From NCBI GenBank assembly GCA_001791115.1, contig MGDZ01000056.1, positions 1 through 20,724 on the forward strand: a DNA stretch of 20,724 nt, read 5' to 3'. Within the stretch, counting starts at the first letter, position 1. Each line of letters begins with the position of its first letter. Below the pieces are notes generated by a model. The model ran no database searches, was not told the DNA's origin, and saw only the letters and a list, made by a program, of their open reading frames with translations. The translations under genes were made by a program, and so were the position numbers. Origin of the DNA: Candidatus Uhrbacteria bacterium RIFCSPHIGHO2_02_FULL_57_19 (GTDB lineage Bacteria > Patescibacteriota > Patescibacteriia > 2-12-FULL-57-11). Below are positions 1-7,745 of this stretch, piece after piece.

Positions 1-1049
1 AGAAACTCTCGCGACGAGTCGTCGGGAAACCAGGCCAGGTTGGCGGCGGAAAGATTGAGCGGTTCCGCTGCCACGCCGCCGGTTTGAACGACGAGGATTT
101 TTTCGCCGTCCGGATCGACGAGCGGCAGCCAGGAGGCGCGCGGTTGACCCAAGCGAAAGGAGAGCGAGGGGAGGATGGCGATGTCCCGCGGAGCATCCGG
201 CTTATCGACGGCTCTCTCGGAGAGAACCGCGGCGGTAAGCGTCGGGCGGATTTCGTAGATTTTGCCTCTATGCATCCGCGCCTCTTTTCCATCGATTTGA
301 GCCAGAGTAACGCTCCGTCCGGCCACCGGATCGATCCTCACCAACAGCCGGCCAACCACGGCTTCGATTTGTCCGGGTTCATCAGTTGACCAATGAATCG
401 AGGAGGGAAGTTTTTCCAATATTTCTTCTAGATCAAGCCGCGGGTTTCCGAGCGGCAAAACGGCCGAAGTCGCCTTGATCCCGACATCGGTCCGGCGGAT
501 GACTAGCAGCCGATCGCCTTTCGGCGCCCATTCAAATTCCGGCGTGGTTTCGGCGGGCAGATCTAGTATCAGACCGTCTTGATCCGACTCCAAATTGCGC
601 ACCCGGACCTCGTTCCGATCGCCGGAGAGGATGTAGGCCATCCAAGAGCCGTCTGGAGACATGCTGGCGGAACGAATCGGTCCGCCGACAATGACGGTCG
701 CTGATCGGGTCGGAAAGAGAACGACGTCTTCGGCGAAGGTCACTCCGGAGCTCTGAACATCCAGGGTTTTTTTCCAAGGATGACGGCCGGGGGCTTCCAG
801 GCGCACCTCGTAGCGTTTCGGAGGAAGGTCGCGGATGCGGGTTGGAGTAACTTCTCCGGTCGGCCGGCCGTCGATGATTACGGCCGCGCCGCTCGGCGTT
901 GAATCCACGACCAGCACTCCGGTCTGGCTGACCTTCCCTTTTTTAATGTCCAGGCGATAGCCGATGGTGCGCAAAACCACGATCGGGGCCGTAACCAGGA
1001 AAGCCAGGACGGCCAGGATCGTGACGGCAAGACGAAGACGGCGGCTCAT
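1..1049 (-). CDS. PEGA-domain, membrane-anchored beta-propeller-like protein (3' end outside window)
   Basis: The reading frame starts at the ATG complementary to 1047-1049 and stays open to the left edge, so at least 349 residues are present and the C-terminus is missing. The protein starts MSRRLRLAVTILAVL, an N-terminal signal-anchor helix (about residues 5-28) placing the rest outside the membrane. Residues about 44-112 form a PEGA domain (starts GVLVVDSTPSGAAVIIDG, ends near VVLFP), a beta-rich surface module. After it come WD40/TolB-like blades, for example SMSPDGSWMAYI and FEWAPKGDRLLVI. PEGA plus propeller proteins are typically cell-surface or envelope proteins; the ligand is unknown. 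It is transcribed divergently from murA with 43 bases between the starts. No good Shine-Dalgarno precedes the ATG. Identification of PEGA is fairly secure; the biological role is not. Confidence 0.85.
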   Translation of the reverse strand, partial: MSRRLRLAVTILAVLAFLVTAPIVVLRTIGYRLDIKKGKVSQTGVLVVDSTPSGAAVIIDGRPTGEVTPTRIRDLPPKRYEVRLEAPGRHPWKKTLDVQSSGVTFAEDVVLFPTRSATVIVGGPIRSASMSPDGSWMAYILSGDRNEVRVRNLESDQDGLILDLPAETTPEFEWAPKGDRLLVIRRTDVGIKATSAVLPLGNPRLDLEEILEKLPSSIHWSTDEPGQIEAVVGRLLVRIDPVAGRSVTLAQIDGKEARMHRGKIYEIRPTLTAAVLSERAVDKPDAPRDIAILPSLSFRLGQPRASWLPLVDPDGEKILVVQTGGVAAEPLNLSAANLAWFPDDSSREF

Positions 1050-1068
1050 GGGATTGTCAGTTTTGAAA

Positions 1069-1077
1069 TGTTATGAT
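1069..1077 (+). promoter_or_regulatory. Extended -10 promoter of murA-tgt
   Basis: TG-T-TATGAT at 1069-1077 fits an extended -10 element and ends 15 bases before the chosen murA ATG, giving a very short leader. TTGTCA at 1054-1059 is only 12 bases upstream, too close to be a normal -35. The site lies in the 43-base gap between the divergent starts. Confidence 0.5.
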
Positions 1078-1092
1078 GGAATACTCGGAACT

Positions 1093-2349
1093 ATGGCTCG
1101 TTTTGAGATTCACGGCGGGAAACCGCTCTCCGGAGAGATTCGCGTATCCGGCGCCAAGAACGCGGCGCTTAAATTCCTAGCCGCGGCATTGCTTACCGAG
1201 GAGGAAGTGCGGCTCCGGAACGTGCCGGAAATCGAGGATATCAAGCGGATGGTGGAGATCATCCGCGAGCTTGGCGTTCAAGTTGATCATCCGGAGCCAC
1301 ATCAGTATAACATCAGGGCTGCTTCGCTCAAGACATCGGTCCTGTCCCGGGAATTGGCGCCGAAGATCAGACCTTCCATGCTGCTTATCGGTCCGCTTTT
1401 GGTCCGCACGGGCTCGGCCACGCTACCGCATCCCGGCGGTTGCGCCATCGGACGGCGGCCGACAGATCTTTTTGTCCATGGATTTCGAAAACTCGGGGCG
1501 ACGGTTGAAGAGGGCGTGGATGAGCGCATTTTTCGCGCCGGAACACTTCGCGGCGGCCGTTTCGTGTTTCCCACGCCATCGGTTACGGCCACCGAGGCAT
1601 TGATGATCATGGCCGTGCGGACGTCTGGCCGGACCGAGCTGGTGAATGTTGCCATGGAACCGGAGATTCCCGCGCTGGCCGAATTTTTGAACTCCTGCGG
1701 CGCCAAAATTACCGGCGGCGGAACGCCGATTATCATCATTGAAGGGGTTGATCGCATTCGCGGCGGCGAGATTTCCATTATGCCTGACCGCATCGAGGCC
1801 GGGTCGTTCGCCGCGCTGGCGGCGGCTACCAAATCGGATTTATGGATTCGCGGCTGTAATCCGAAACATCTCGAGGTGCCGCTGCTCATGCTGGAGAAAA
1901 TCGGAGTTAAGTTTGAGGTGGCGAGTGACAGCATCCACGTGATGCCCTCCGACGATCTGGAAGCGATGAACATCACCACGCATGAGTATCCCGGCTTTCC
2001 GACCGACCTCCAGGCGCCGTTCACCGTGCTGCTGACTCAAGCGAAAGGAGTGGCGCTGGTGCATGAAACGATCTTCGAAGGTCGTTTGTTTTACATCGAA
2101 CATTTAAACAAGATGGGCGCGAAGATCGTTCTCTCCGATCAGCATCGCGCCGTGGTGGAGGGGCCGACACCGCTCCGCGGATCGACGTTGGAATCCCCGG
2201 ACATTCGCGCCGGTTTGGCGCTAGTGATCGCCGCGCTTGCCGCCAAAGGAAAGAGCACCATCAATAACGTCTACCAGATCGACCGCGGCTACGAGCGCAT
2301 CGAGGAGCGCTTGCGAGCTATCAGCGCGGACATTCGTCGGATCGAATGA
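1093..2349 (+). CDS. murA: UDP-N-acetylglucosamine 1-carboxyvinyltransferase (MurA)
   Basis: MurA transfers enolpyruvate from PEP to UDP-GlcNAc, the first committed step of peptidoglycan synthesis, in the cytoplasm. The 418-residue product has the family's usual length (about 420). It starts MARFEIHGGKPLSGEIRVSG. The K22-N23 pair is followed by the catalytic loop HPGGCAIGRRP with Cys117, equivalent to the fosfomycin-reactive Cys115 of E. coli MurA. DRIEAGSFA and FPTDLQAPF are conserved substrate-site motifs further on. The frame is open upstream to 964, but 1093 is chosen because it gives the canonical N-terminus and sits just after the extended -10 at 1069-1077; a longer start would run through the promoter and the divergent gene. 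The stop overlaps the tgt start by 4 bases (ATGA), so the two are co-transcribed. Confidence 0.97.
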   Translation: MARFEIHGGKPLSGEIRVSGAKNAALKFLAAALLTEEEVRLRNVPEIEDIKRMVEIIRELGVQVDHPEPHQYNIRAASLKTSVLSRELAPKIRPSMLLIGPLLVRTGSATLPHPGGCAIGRRPTDLFVHGFRKLGATVEEGVDERIFRAGTLRGGRFVFPTPSVTATEALMIMAVRTSGRTELVNVAMEPEIPALAEFLNSCGAKITGGGTPIIIIEGVDRIRGGEISIMPDRIEAGSFAALAAATKSDLWIRGCNPKHLEVPLLMLEKIGVKFEVASDSIHVMPSDDLEAMNITTHEYPGFPTDLQAPFTVLLTQAKGVALVHETIFEGRLFYIEHLNKMGAKIVLSDQHRAVVEGPTPLRGSTLESPDIRAGLALVIAALAAKGKSTINNVYQIDRGYERIEERLRAISADIRRIE

Positions 2350-3452
2350 GCATGTTGACCATCAACACGAAATCAAAAAAATCATCGGCGCGTGCCGGAA
2401 TCCTCCAGTTAAAGCACGGCTCCGTGAGGACGCCGTTTTTCATGCCGATTGCCACCAAGGGCGCGGTCAAAACGGTTGACGCGGGGGACCTCGAACGCCT
2501 CGGCGCGGAAATCATTCTTTCCAACACCTATCACCTGATGCTTCGTCCCGGCGTCGAGATTCTCCGCACTGCCGGAGGGCTCCACGGGTTCATGGGGTGG
2601 AAGAAGCCGATCCTCACAGATTCCGGAGGATTCCAGGTGCTGTCCTTGTCCAAGTTCCGGAAGGTGGACGAGGAGGGCGTGGGGTTCGCGGATCCGGTCG
2701 ACGGGTCGCGGCACCTCCTGACGCCCGAGAAATCAATGGAGGTTCAGGAGGCGATCGGAAGCGACATTGCCATGATCCTCGACGACCTCATTGATTATCC
2801 GGCGACGCGGGAGCAGGCGGCCTCGGCCCTCGAACGGACGCACCGATGGGCGGAGCGGGCGAAGAAATGGTTTTCCGGGAATGCCACCGAGGGGCGTCAG
2901 CTGTTCGGTATCGTTCAGGGTTCGACGTTCGAGGATCTCCGGCGCAAAGCCGCGGAAGGGATGGTAGCAATCGGTTTTGACGGCTACGCGCACGGCGGGC
3001 TGTCGGTTGGGGAGCCGCGCGAGGAGAGTTATGAGCTGACGTCGATGGTGAACGAGATTCTTCCCGAGGACAAACCGCGCTACTGGATGGGCGCCGGAAA
3101 GCCCGAAGAAATCGTCGAGTATGTCCGCCGTGGCTGCGACATGTTCGATTGCGTGCTCCCCACGCGCAACGCCCGGCACGGCACGCTCTATATTTGGAAG
3201 GGTGAGGTAACAGAGCCGGATTTCTATGAGGCAATCGCCATCACGAACGAAAAATATCGCGCCGATTTCTCGGTCCTGGATCCCGCCTGCGACTGCCCGA
3301 CCTGCTCCACCGGCACCACCCGCGCCTATCTCCGGCATCTCTTTTCCATTGAAGAGCCCCTCGCGGCGCGGTTGGCTACTCTTCACAACGTCAGATTTTA
3401 TCTGCGTCTGATGGAGCAGATTCGAAATTCAATCGAGTCGGGATCGCTTTAG
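2346..3452 (+). CDS. tgt: Queuine/7-aminomethyl-7-deazaguanine tRNA-ribosyltransferase (Tgt)
   Basis: Tgt swaps guanine 34 of GUN-anticodon tRNAs for preQ1 in the queuosine pathway. The 368-residue protein is of normal length for bacterial Tgt. TDSGGFQVLSL contains the general acid/base Asp92; FGIVQGS and GGLSVGEP form the base-binding pocket; MFDCVLPTR contains the nucleophile Asp268 and is followed by NARHGT. The structural zinc ligands are Cys315, Cys317, Cys320 (CDCPTC) and His347 (in LHNVRFY). Translation probably couples to murA through the 4-base overlap; an alternative in-frame ATG lies two codons later at 2352. No other queuosine genes are in the window, so whether preQ1 is made or imported cannot be said. 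No terminator is evident after the stop; the next promoter begins 6 bases later. Confidence 0.97.
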   Translation: MSMLTINTKSKKSSARAGILQLKHGSVRTPFFMPIATKGAVKTVDAGDLERLGAEIILSNTYHLMLRPGVEILRTAGGLHGFMGWKKPILTDSGGFQVLSLSKFRKVDEEGVGFADPVDGSRHLLTPEKSMEVQEAIGSDIAMILDDLIDYPATREQAASALERTHRWAERAKKWFSGNATEGRQLFGIVQGSTFEDLRRKAAEGMVAIGFDGYAHGGLSVGEPREESYELTSMVNEILPEDKPRYWMGAGKPEEIVEYVRRGCDMFDCVLPTRNARHGTLYIWKGEVTEPDFYEAIAITNEKYRADFSVLDPACDCPTCSTGTTRAYLRHLFSIEEPLAARLATLHNVRFYLRLMEQIRNSIESGSL

Positions 3453-3457
3453 ACCGT

Positions 3458-3486
3458 TTGACAGGTTCGGGTTTTTCGATTATCGT
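3458..3486 (+). promoter_or_regulatory. Sigma-70-type promoter of the 3518 gene
   Basis: TTGACA at 3458-3463, a 17-base spacer and TATCGT at 3481-3486 form a good -35/-10 pair directly after the tgt stop. A Shine-Dalgarno AAAGGAGG follows at 3504-3511, 6 bases before the ATG. Confidence 0.7.
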
Positions 3487-3517
3487 GCCCGCGCACGAAA
3501 CACAAAGGAGGACGTGC

Positions 3518-3985
3518 ATGCACCCAGCGCTGATAAATCTGCCGCGAGTGCTCGAGAAGTTCTACGCGGTCGACCGGGTCATCGGCGGTCATGGCATCAA
3601 ACCGGCCGAGCACGAAAGGATCTTTGAGTCGGGGGAGCTCATCCTAGATCACGTGGATGTGGTCGAGTTCCTGCACATGAGTCCGGTTCGGGGCAACTTT
3701 CGGATGTATTGGTCCATTAGTCTCGACCGCGATGGCGATGAGAGCTTCATCTCGGTACAACTCATGGATCTCGACGGCAATTGCCTCCATGTTCGCTACA
3801 ACGCGAGAAGGGACGCCTGGGAACCGTGGCACGAGGAGCCGCACAGACTGCCTGAGGCGGTTCAGATTCTGGGAGCGAAGTTTCCGGATGAGCGCGAGAT
3901 AACCGAGGATCTGGCACTGGAGTTTGTCTCCTGCATGGCTGGCTGGTTCGCCAACCAGCCCGTGGAGGAGCCCGTCGTCACCTAG
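3518..3985 (+). CDS. Hypothetical protein, first of a tandem paralogous pair
   Basis: I do not recognise this 155-residue family. The ATG at 3518 is chosen because a strong AAAGGAGG sits just upstream at 3504-3511 and a promoter at 3458-3486; the in-frame upstream start at 3458 would lie inside that promoter. The product is soluble, acidic and mixed alpha/beta, with no signal peptide or membrane segment. It shares a pattern with the next gene: a helix around LxKF, then HGI, a central strand region GN...W...D, the stretch Y(N/D)A.R(D/N).W, and a C-terminal helical part with EF. Its own promoter, Shine-Dalgarno and terminator make it a free-standing unit, unlike the tightly packed housekeeping operons around it. 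Real gene: fairly sure. Function: unknown. Confidence 0.8.
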   Translation: MHPALINLPRVLEKFYAVDRVIGGHGIKPAEHERIFESGELILDHVDVVEFLHMSPVRGNFRMYWSISLDRDGDESFISVQLMDLDGNCLHVRYNARRDAWEPWHEEPHRLPEAVQILGAKFPDEREITEDLALEFVSCMAGWFANQPVEEPVVT

Positions 3986-4016
3986 CCGTTTCCCGAATAG
4001 GGGGCGGTTCTTTTTA
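3986..4016 (+). terminator. Rho-independent terminator of the 3518 gene
   Basis: CCGTTTCC (3986-3993) pairs with GGGGGCGG (4000-4007), with three G-U pairs and a 6-base loop, followed by a T-rich tract TTCTTTTTA. It begins directly after the TAG stop. The T-rich end may double as the weak -35 region (TTTTTA) of the next gene. Confidence 0.75.
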
Positions 4017-4030
4017 TTTTTTGTCAGTTT

Positions 4031-4039
4031 TGATAGCAT
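4031..4039 (+). promoter_or_regulatory. Extended -10 promoter of the 4085 gene
   Basis: TG-A-TAGCAT at 4031-4039 is an extended -10. A weak -35 (TTTTTA, 4011-4016) is 17 bases upstream in the T-tract of the preceding terminator. The leader carries GAAGGAGAG shortly before the ATG. Confidence 0.5.
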
Positions 4040-4084
4040 CGGGTCTTGCGGGGCACATTTGGCCGACGACAGAAGGAGAGGGAA

Positions 4085-4537
4085 ATGCATCAGGGAGTCG
4101 TCTGGAGCGCCGAGGCGCTCAAGAAGTTCTTTCTTCTCGAGAAGATCGTGAGCGAACACGGCATCAGCGGATGGGAGGAGCGGATCGATCTCACCGGAGC
4201 GGGGGAGTTCGAGATCATCCAGACGTCCAGGAACGGGAACCGGTGGCTGGTCTGGAAGTTCGAGGTCGATCAGCGCGGTCCGGGCGACATGACCGCGCGC
4301 GTTCGGATGGCTCTGGAGTTCGGCAACGAGCATGACTGCGCGGCAGTGGGAGTCGGCTATGACGCGGAGAGGAACGTCTGGATGGCCGACCACCGGCGCT
4401 TGGAGGCTTCGCCAGAGGCCTCGAAGATGGCCGGAGAGTTCCGCGCCGGACTTCTCGCCGAACCCGAGGCCCGCGAGTTCATCCAGGCCATGATTACGGT
4501 CTTCCAGAGATGCGAGGGAGGCCAGAATCAGAGGTAG
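4085..4537 (+). CDS. Hypothetical protein, second of a tandem paralogous pair
   Basis: The 150-residue product is of unknown function. The ATG at 4085 follows the Shine-Dalgarno GAAGGAGAG; an in-frame start 13 codons upstream would bypass it. Near its start LKKFFLLEKIVSEHGI aligns with LEKFYAVDRVIGGHGI of the upstream gene, and GVGYDAERNVWMA aligns with HVRYNARRDAWEP, so the pair looks like an old tandem duplication with low overall identity. No signal peptide, membrane helix or known catalytic motif is seen. The spacing of Trp, Asp and Gly in the middle suggests a small beta-sheet domain with a helical C-terminus (inference). Like its paralog it has its own extended -10 promoter and a strong terminator. 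Confidence 0.8.
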   Translation: MHQGVVWSAEALKKFFLLEKIVSEHGISGWEERIDLTGAGEFEIIQTSRNGNRWLVWKFEVDQRGPGDMTARVRMALEFGNEHDCAAVGVGYDAERNVWMADHRRLEASPEASKMAGEFRAGLLAEPEAREFIQAMITVFQRCEGGQNQR

Positions 4538-4548
4538 AGCGGCGTTGT

Positions 4549-4597
4549 CCGCTCGGCGGAGTGGTGTCTCGACCACGACCGCCGGGCGGGTTTTTTT
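4549..4597 (+). terminator. Strong rho-independent terminator of the 4085 gene
   Basis: A long stem forms from CCGCTC, GGCGG and GTGGT (4549-4565) with ACCAC, CCGCC and GGGCGG (4572-4589), about 16 pairs with small bulges and a 6-base loop. It is followed by seven T residues at 4591-4597. Confidence 0.88.
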
Positions 4598-4610
4598 ATT
4601 TGATCAATAT

Positions 4611-4619
4611 TGGTAAACT
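4611..4619 (+). promoter_or_regulatory. Extended -10 promoter of the membrane protein/Clp-like operon
   Basis: TG-G-TAAACT at 4611-4619 ends 8 bases before the ATG at 4628, so a transcript started here would be leaderless or nearly so. No convincing -35 is present apart from the T-tract of the preceding terminator. Confidence 0.4.
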
Positions 4620-4627
4620 AATATGGT

Positions 4628-5008
4628 ATGGTTGAAAGAACGGGTACTCGCGCTCTTAAATTCGTCTTCGCCGACCTTATCGGCGACTTCTTCTATTTTC
4701 CGGTGTGGTGGTACACGCGGGGACTGGCCAAGATGGCGCTTGCCGCTTTTAAGCGCGTCGCCGGTATCTGGACGTCGCTTGGCGTCGGGGTTTGGACACG
4801 GAATCTGTTCGTGCCCATGTTTGGCCAGGTGGACATTCCCGGCCGGGTTATCAGTTTTTTTGTGCGGCTGTTTCAAATCATCTTTCGGACCGTATGGTTT
4901 GTTTTGGCCGTTGTTTTCCAAATCGTCTGGCTTTTGGTTTGGGCGGCGATCCCGGCGTTCATCGTTTTGATGATTCTGATTAGTTTTGTGAATTTGTTCA
5001 GAATATAG
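4628..5008 (+). CDS. Small integral membrane protein
   Basis: The 126-residue product starts MVERTGTRALKFVFADLIG. It has a long hydrophobic C-terminal half with at least two membrane helices (about residues 75-95 and 96-122, rich in Phe, Val, Ile and Trp) and an aromatic N-terminal part, DFFYFPVWWYTRG, that probably lies at the membrane interface. An overlapping frame starting at 4623 was rejected because it lacks this coherent pattern and gives a low-complexity product. The stop is 2 bases before the Clp-like ATPase start, so the two are almost certainly co-transcribed and translationally coupled. That ATPase is also membrane-anchored, suggesting a complex (inference). I do not recognise a named family. 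Confidence 0.82.
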   Translation: MVERTGTRALKFVFADLIGDFFYFPVWWYTRGLAKMALAAFKRVAGIWTSLGVGVWTRNLFVPMFGQVDIPGRVISFFVRLFQIIFRTVWFVLAVVFQIVWLLVWAAIPAFIVLMILISFVNLFRI

Positions 5009-5010
5009 AC

Positions 5011-7743
5011 ATGCCCTCGCTTTCCAAGCCAACCGTTTGCGCCGACTGTCAGGGAACCGGCTTCCTCCACGGTCGGACCTGTCCTGCTTGCCACGGATAC
5101 GCGGCCGCGGTTGCGGTTGACGATCTTGGTTTGTTTTTCGGATCGCGGGTAGATTCGTTCGCAATTCTCGAACGGAAGACCGAACGAAGAGCGCGCGGGA
5201 TCGTTGATTTTGCGCTGCTAATTTTCGGACTGGCCGGGTTCGCCCTGTTTATCTGGGAAGCGACTATCAAAGGGTTTGACGCTGCCTTCACGGTCCGCTT
5301 CTGGACACAAGGGACGATTCGTATCTTTCTTTTTTGGATCAGCGCGGCAGTGGATTGTTACCTGGCCTATCGTCTGATCCGCGAAACCGAACGAACGCAG
5401 AGGGTTCGCTCCCGGCCATATTCGGCAGGCGCCGAACCCGTGATCCGCCCGATCGTCTGGGAGGAATTGCGCAAACTTCCGGCCAAATCAAGGATTGACA
5501 TCTCCAAAGCGTTTTCCACTCCCGCCTTCCAGGCCCTGGAGGAGGCCTATGAATTCGCCAACCGCCAGAATCATCAGTTTATATCTCCCGTGCATCTTTT
5601 CGCAGCTCTCCTGGCCAGTCCGCACGTCGGTTTTCTGGTAGCCCGGCTGGGCATCAACGCGGAGAAATTGAAAGATACGGTTTGGCGCGCTTTGGAACGG
5701 GAGACGCCGCGCACCGGCGCGCTGACCGTTTCTCCCGAGGTTTTTGCCGCCATCTTTGACGCTTATCTAGACGCTTATCGCGAGCGACGGGCGGACGTGC
5801 GTCCGATCGAGTTTTTCGCGGCCACCGTGCGGGGGAGCGAAACGGTCCAGGCCGTGCTCGACACGGTCGGTGCGCCGTTGGAAAAAGTGGAGAACGTCAT
5901 TACCTGGGTGCGGATCGTCGATGATATCCGCGAGAAGTACCGCGCCGGACGCGCTCGCGCCCGGTTGCGTCCCAAAGGGCCGGTCGGCCGGGCCATGACC
6001 GCGGTGGCTACGCCCATGCTCGACCGCTATTCGGATGATATGACCGAAATCGCCCGAGTCGGCGGTTATCCTCCGTTCGTCGGCAGGGAGAAGGAGATGG
6101 AGGCCGTCTTCCGGGTCATCGAGGGCGGTCGCGGATCAATCATTCTGGTCGGACCGCATGGGGTCGGCAAGGAAACCATCCTCGAAGGCCTGGCCGAGCG
6201 GATGGTCGAGGAGGATGTGCCGGCTTCGCTTCGGGACAAACGGCTGATTTCCCTTTCAGTGCCCAAACTGGTTTCCGGCGCCACTCCGGCCGAGGCCGCG
6301 GAGCGGCTGCAGGAGATTTTTTACGACATCGCCAGGGCGAGGAACGTCATTCTGGCCGTACCCAACATTCAGGGACTGGTCGGAGTGGCCGTGGGCGGCG
6401 GCCGGGCGTTGGATCTGGCTGAGATTCTGGCCTCGGGCATCGAGCGCGGGCTGACGGTCGTCGCCACGGCCGCGCCGGACGACTACGCCGCGGCAGTTGA
6501 GCGTTCGGCCATCGGAAGAAATCTCGAGCGCGTGGATATTGCCGAGCCGGAGGGCGACCAGGCCATCCGCATTGTCGAGTCCAAAGTCGGGGGCATCGAA
6601 TACCAGAATCGGATGGCTTTTTCCTACGACGCCGTGGAGAAGGCGGTTGTTCTTTCCGACCGTTATCTTCAGGACCGTTATCTTCCGGAAAAGGCCATTG
6701 AGGTCTTGCGCGAAGTAGCCCACGCCGTGCGCACCAAACGCGGGGAGAAAGCCGTGGTCACCGGCGAAGACGTGGCCGCAGTAGTAAGCGAGAAGGCCAA
6801 GATTCCGGTGACAGCCGTAACCGAGGAGGAGTCGGCGAAGCTGATGCGTCTGGAGGAAGAGATGCACAAGCGGATCGTGGGCCAGGACGAGGCGGTAACG
6901 GCGGTGGCCGCGGCCATTCGCCGCGCCCGGGCCGAACTCCGCGCGGAGAATCGCCCCATCGCCAACTTCCTGTTCCTGGGGCCGACTGGCGTGGGAAAGA
7001 CCGAACTGGCCAAAACCGTGGCTGACGTTTATTTCGGCTCCGAGGAGCGGATGATCCGACTGGATATGTCCGAGTATCAGGATCAAGCCTCGATTTACCG
7101 GATGATCGGCGCGCCGGGCGCGACCGCCGGCGGCATCCTGACTGAGGCGGTGCGCAACCAGCCCTTCACCCTTTTGCTACTCGATGAGATCGAGAAGGCA
7201 CATCCCGACATCCTGAACGTATTTCTTCAAGTGATGGATGACGGGCGCCTCACGGACAACGCGGGTCGCGTGGTGGATTTTACCAACGTCATTCTCATCG
7301 CCACCTCGAACGCGGGGAGCCCGGCGATACAGGAGGGGATCCGGCAGGGGAAGACGGTCGAGGAAATCAAACAACAGCTTTTGGACGCCGAACTAAAACC
7401 GTATTTCCGGCCGGAATTCCTGAACCGCTTCGATGGGGTCATCGTTTTCAGACCACTTACATCCGACGAGATCGTGTCCGTGGCGCGGCTCATGTTGCTT
7501 GGCGTTGCCAAACAGCTCGAAGCCAAAAGCATTACGCTTCAGGCCACTGAGGAAGCGGTGCGTGAGCTCGCCGGCGCCGGGTTCGATCCGGTTTTCGGCG
7601 CCCGGCCGCTCCGCCGGGTCATCCAGGAAAAGGTCCAGGACGCCATCGCCACCATTCTTCTCCAGCAGAAGGTCGGCCGCCGCGACATCCTTATCCTCGA
7701 GCCGGGCGGGAAGATCCGGATTGAAAAACGAGAGGGATTCTAA
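5011..7743 (+). CDS. Membrane-anchored Clp/Hsp100-like double AAA+ ATPase with N-terminal zinc knuckle
   Basis: The 910-residue protein has an unusual layout. Residues 10-30 hold CADCQGTGF and CPACHG, a DnaJ-like four-cysteine zinc knuckle. Two hydrophobic segments (about 64-83 and 101-123) anchor it. A Clp-N-like helical domain spans about 165-300. The first AAA+ module has Walker A GPHGVGKE (381-388), but the Walker B position reads VILAVPN (446-452), without the usual Asp-Glu. The second has Walker A GPTGVGKT (657-664), Walker B LLLLDEIE (721-728), sensor-1 ATSNAG and sensor-2 GARPLRRV. No M-domain coiled coil lies between the rings, and the ClpP-docking tripeptide loop is not evident after TSNAG, so partnership with ClpP is unlikely. 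The aromatic pore-loop residues are also missing. A remodelling ATPase at the membrane is the best guess. It sits 2 bases from genes on both sides. Confidence 0.92.
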   Translation: MPSLSKPTVCADCQGTGFLHGRTCPACHGYAAAVAVDDLGLFFGSRVDSFAILERKTERRARGIVDFALLIFGLAGFALFIWEATIKGFDAAFTVRFWTQGTIRIFLFWISAAVDCYLAYRLIRETERTQRVRSRPYSAGAEPVIRPIVWEELRKLPAKSRIDISKAFSTPAFQALEEAYEFANRQNHQFISPVHLFAALLASPHVGFLVARLGINAEKLKDTVWRALERETPRTGALTVSPEVFAAIFDAYLDAYRERRADVRPIEFFAATVRGSETVQAVLDTVGAPLEKVENVITWVRIVDDIREKYRAGRARARLRPKGPVGRAMTAVATPMLDRYSDDMTEIARVGGYPPFVGREKEMEAVFRVIEGGRGSIILVGPHGVGKETILEGLAERMVEEDVPASLRDKRLISLSVPKLVSGATPAEAAERLQEIFYDIARARNVILAVPNIQGLVGVAVGGGRALDLAEILASGIERGLTVVATAAPDDYAAAVERSAIGRNLERVDIAEPEGDQAIRIVESKVGGIEYQNRMAFSYDAVEKAVVLSDRYLQDRYLPEKAIEVLREVAHAVRTKRGEKAVVTGEDVAAVVSEKAKIPVTAVTEEESAKLMRLEEEMHKRIVGQDEAVTAVAAAIRRARAELRAENRPIANFLFLGPTGVGKTELAKTVADVYFGSEERMIRLDMSEYQDQASIYRMIGAPGATAGGILTEAVRNQPFTLLLLDEIEKAHPDILNVFLQVMDDGRLTDNAGRVVDFTNVILIATSNAGSPAIQEGIRQGKTVEEIKQQLLDAELKPYFRPEFLNRFDGVIVFRPLTSDEIVSVARLMLLGVAKQLEAKSITLQATEEAVRELAGAGFDPVFGARPLRRVIQEKVQDAIATILLQQKVGRRDILILEPGGKIRIEKREGF

Positions 7744-7745
7744 CT

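Noticed and set aside
84..389. A 101-codon plus-strand frame in the PEGA gene region
   Set aside because: The minus strand encodes a continuous PEGA/beta-propeller protein across the whole region.
1054..1077. TTGTCA with TATGAT as a standard -35/-10 pair for murA
   Set aside because: The spacer is only 12 bases; the extended -10 (TGTTATGAT) is a better explanation.
1302..2024. A 240-codon minus-strand frame inside murA
   Set aside because: Antisense shadow; murA is unambiguous on the plus strand.
3644..4576. A 310-codon minus-strand frame spanning both tandem paralogs
   Set aside because: It runs through two genes and the terminator and promoter between them, all with plus-strand signals; no recognisable domain.
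5011..7743. Calling the AAA+ protein ClpC or ClpB outright
   Set aside because: It lacks the ClpP-docking loop and the M-domain, has a degenerate first ring and carries a membrane anchor, so neither name is safe.
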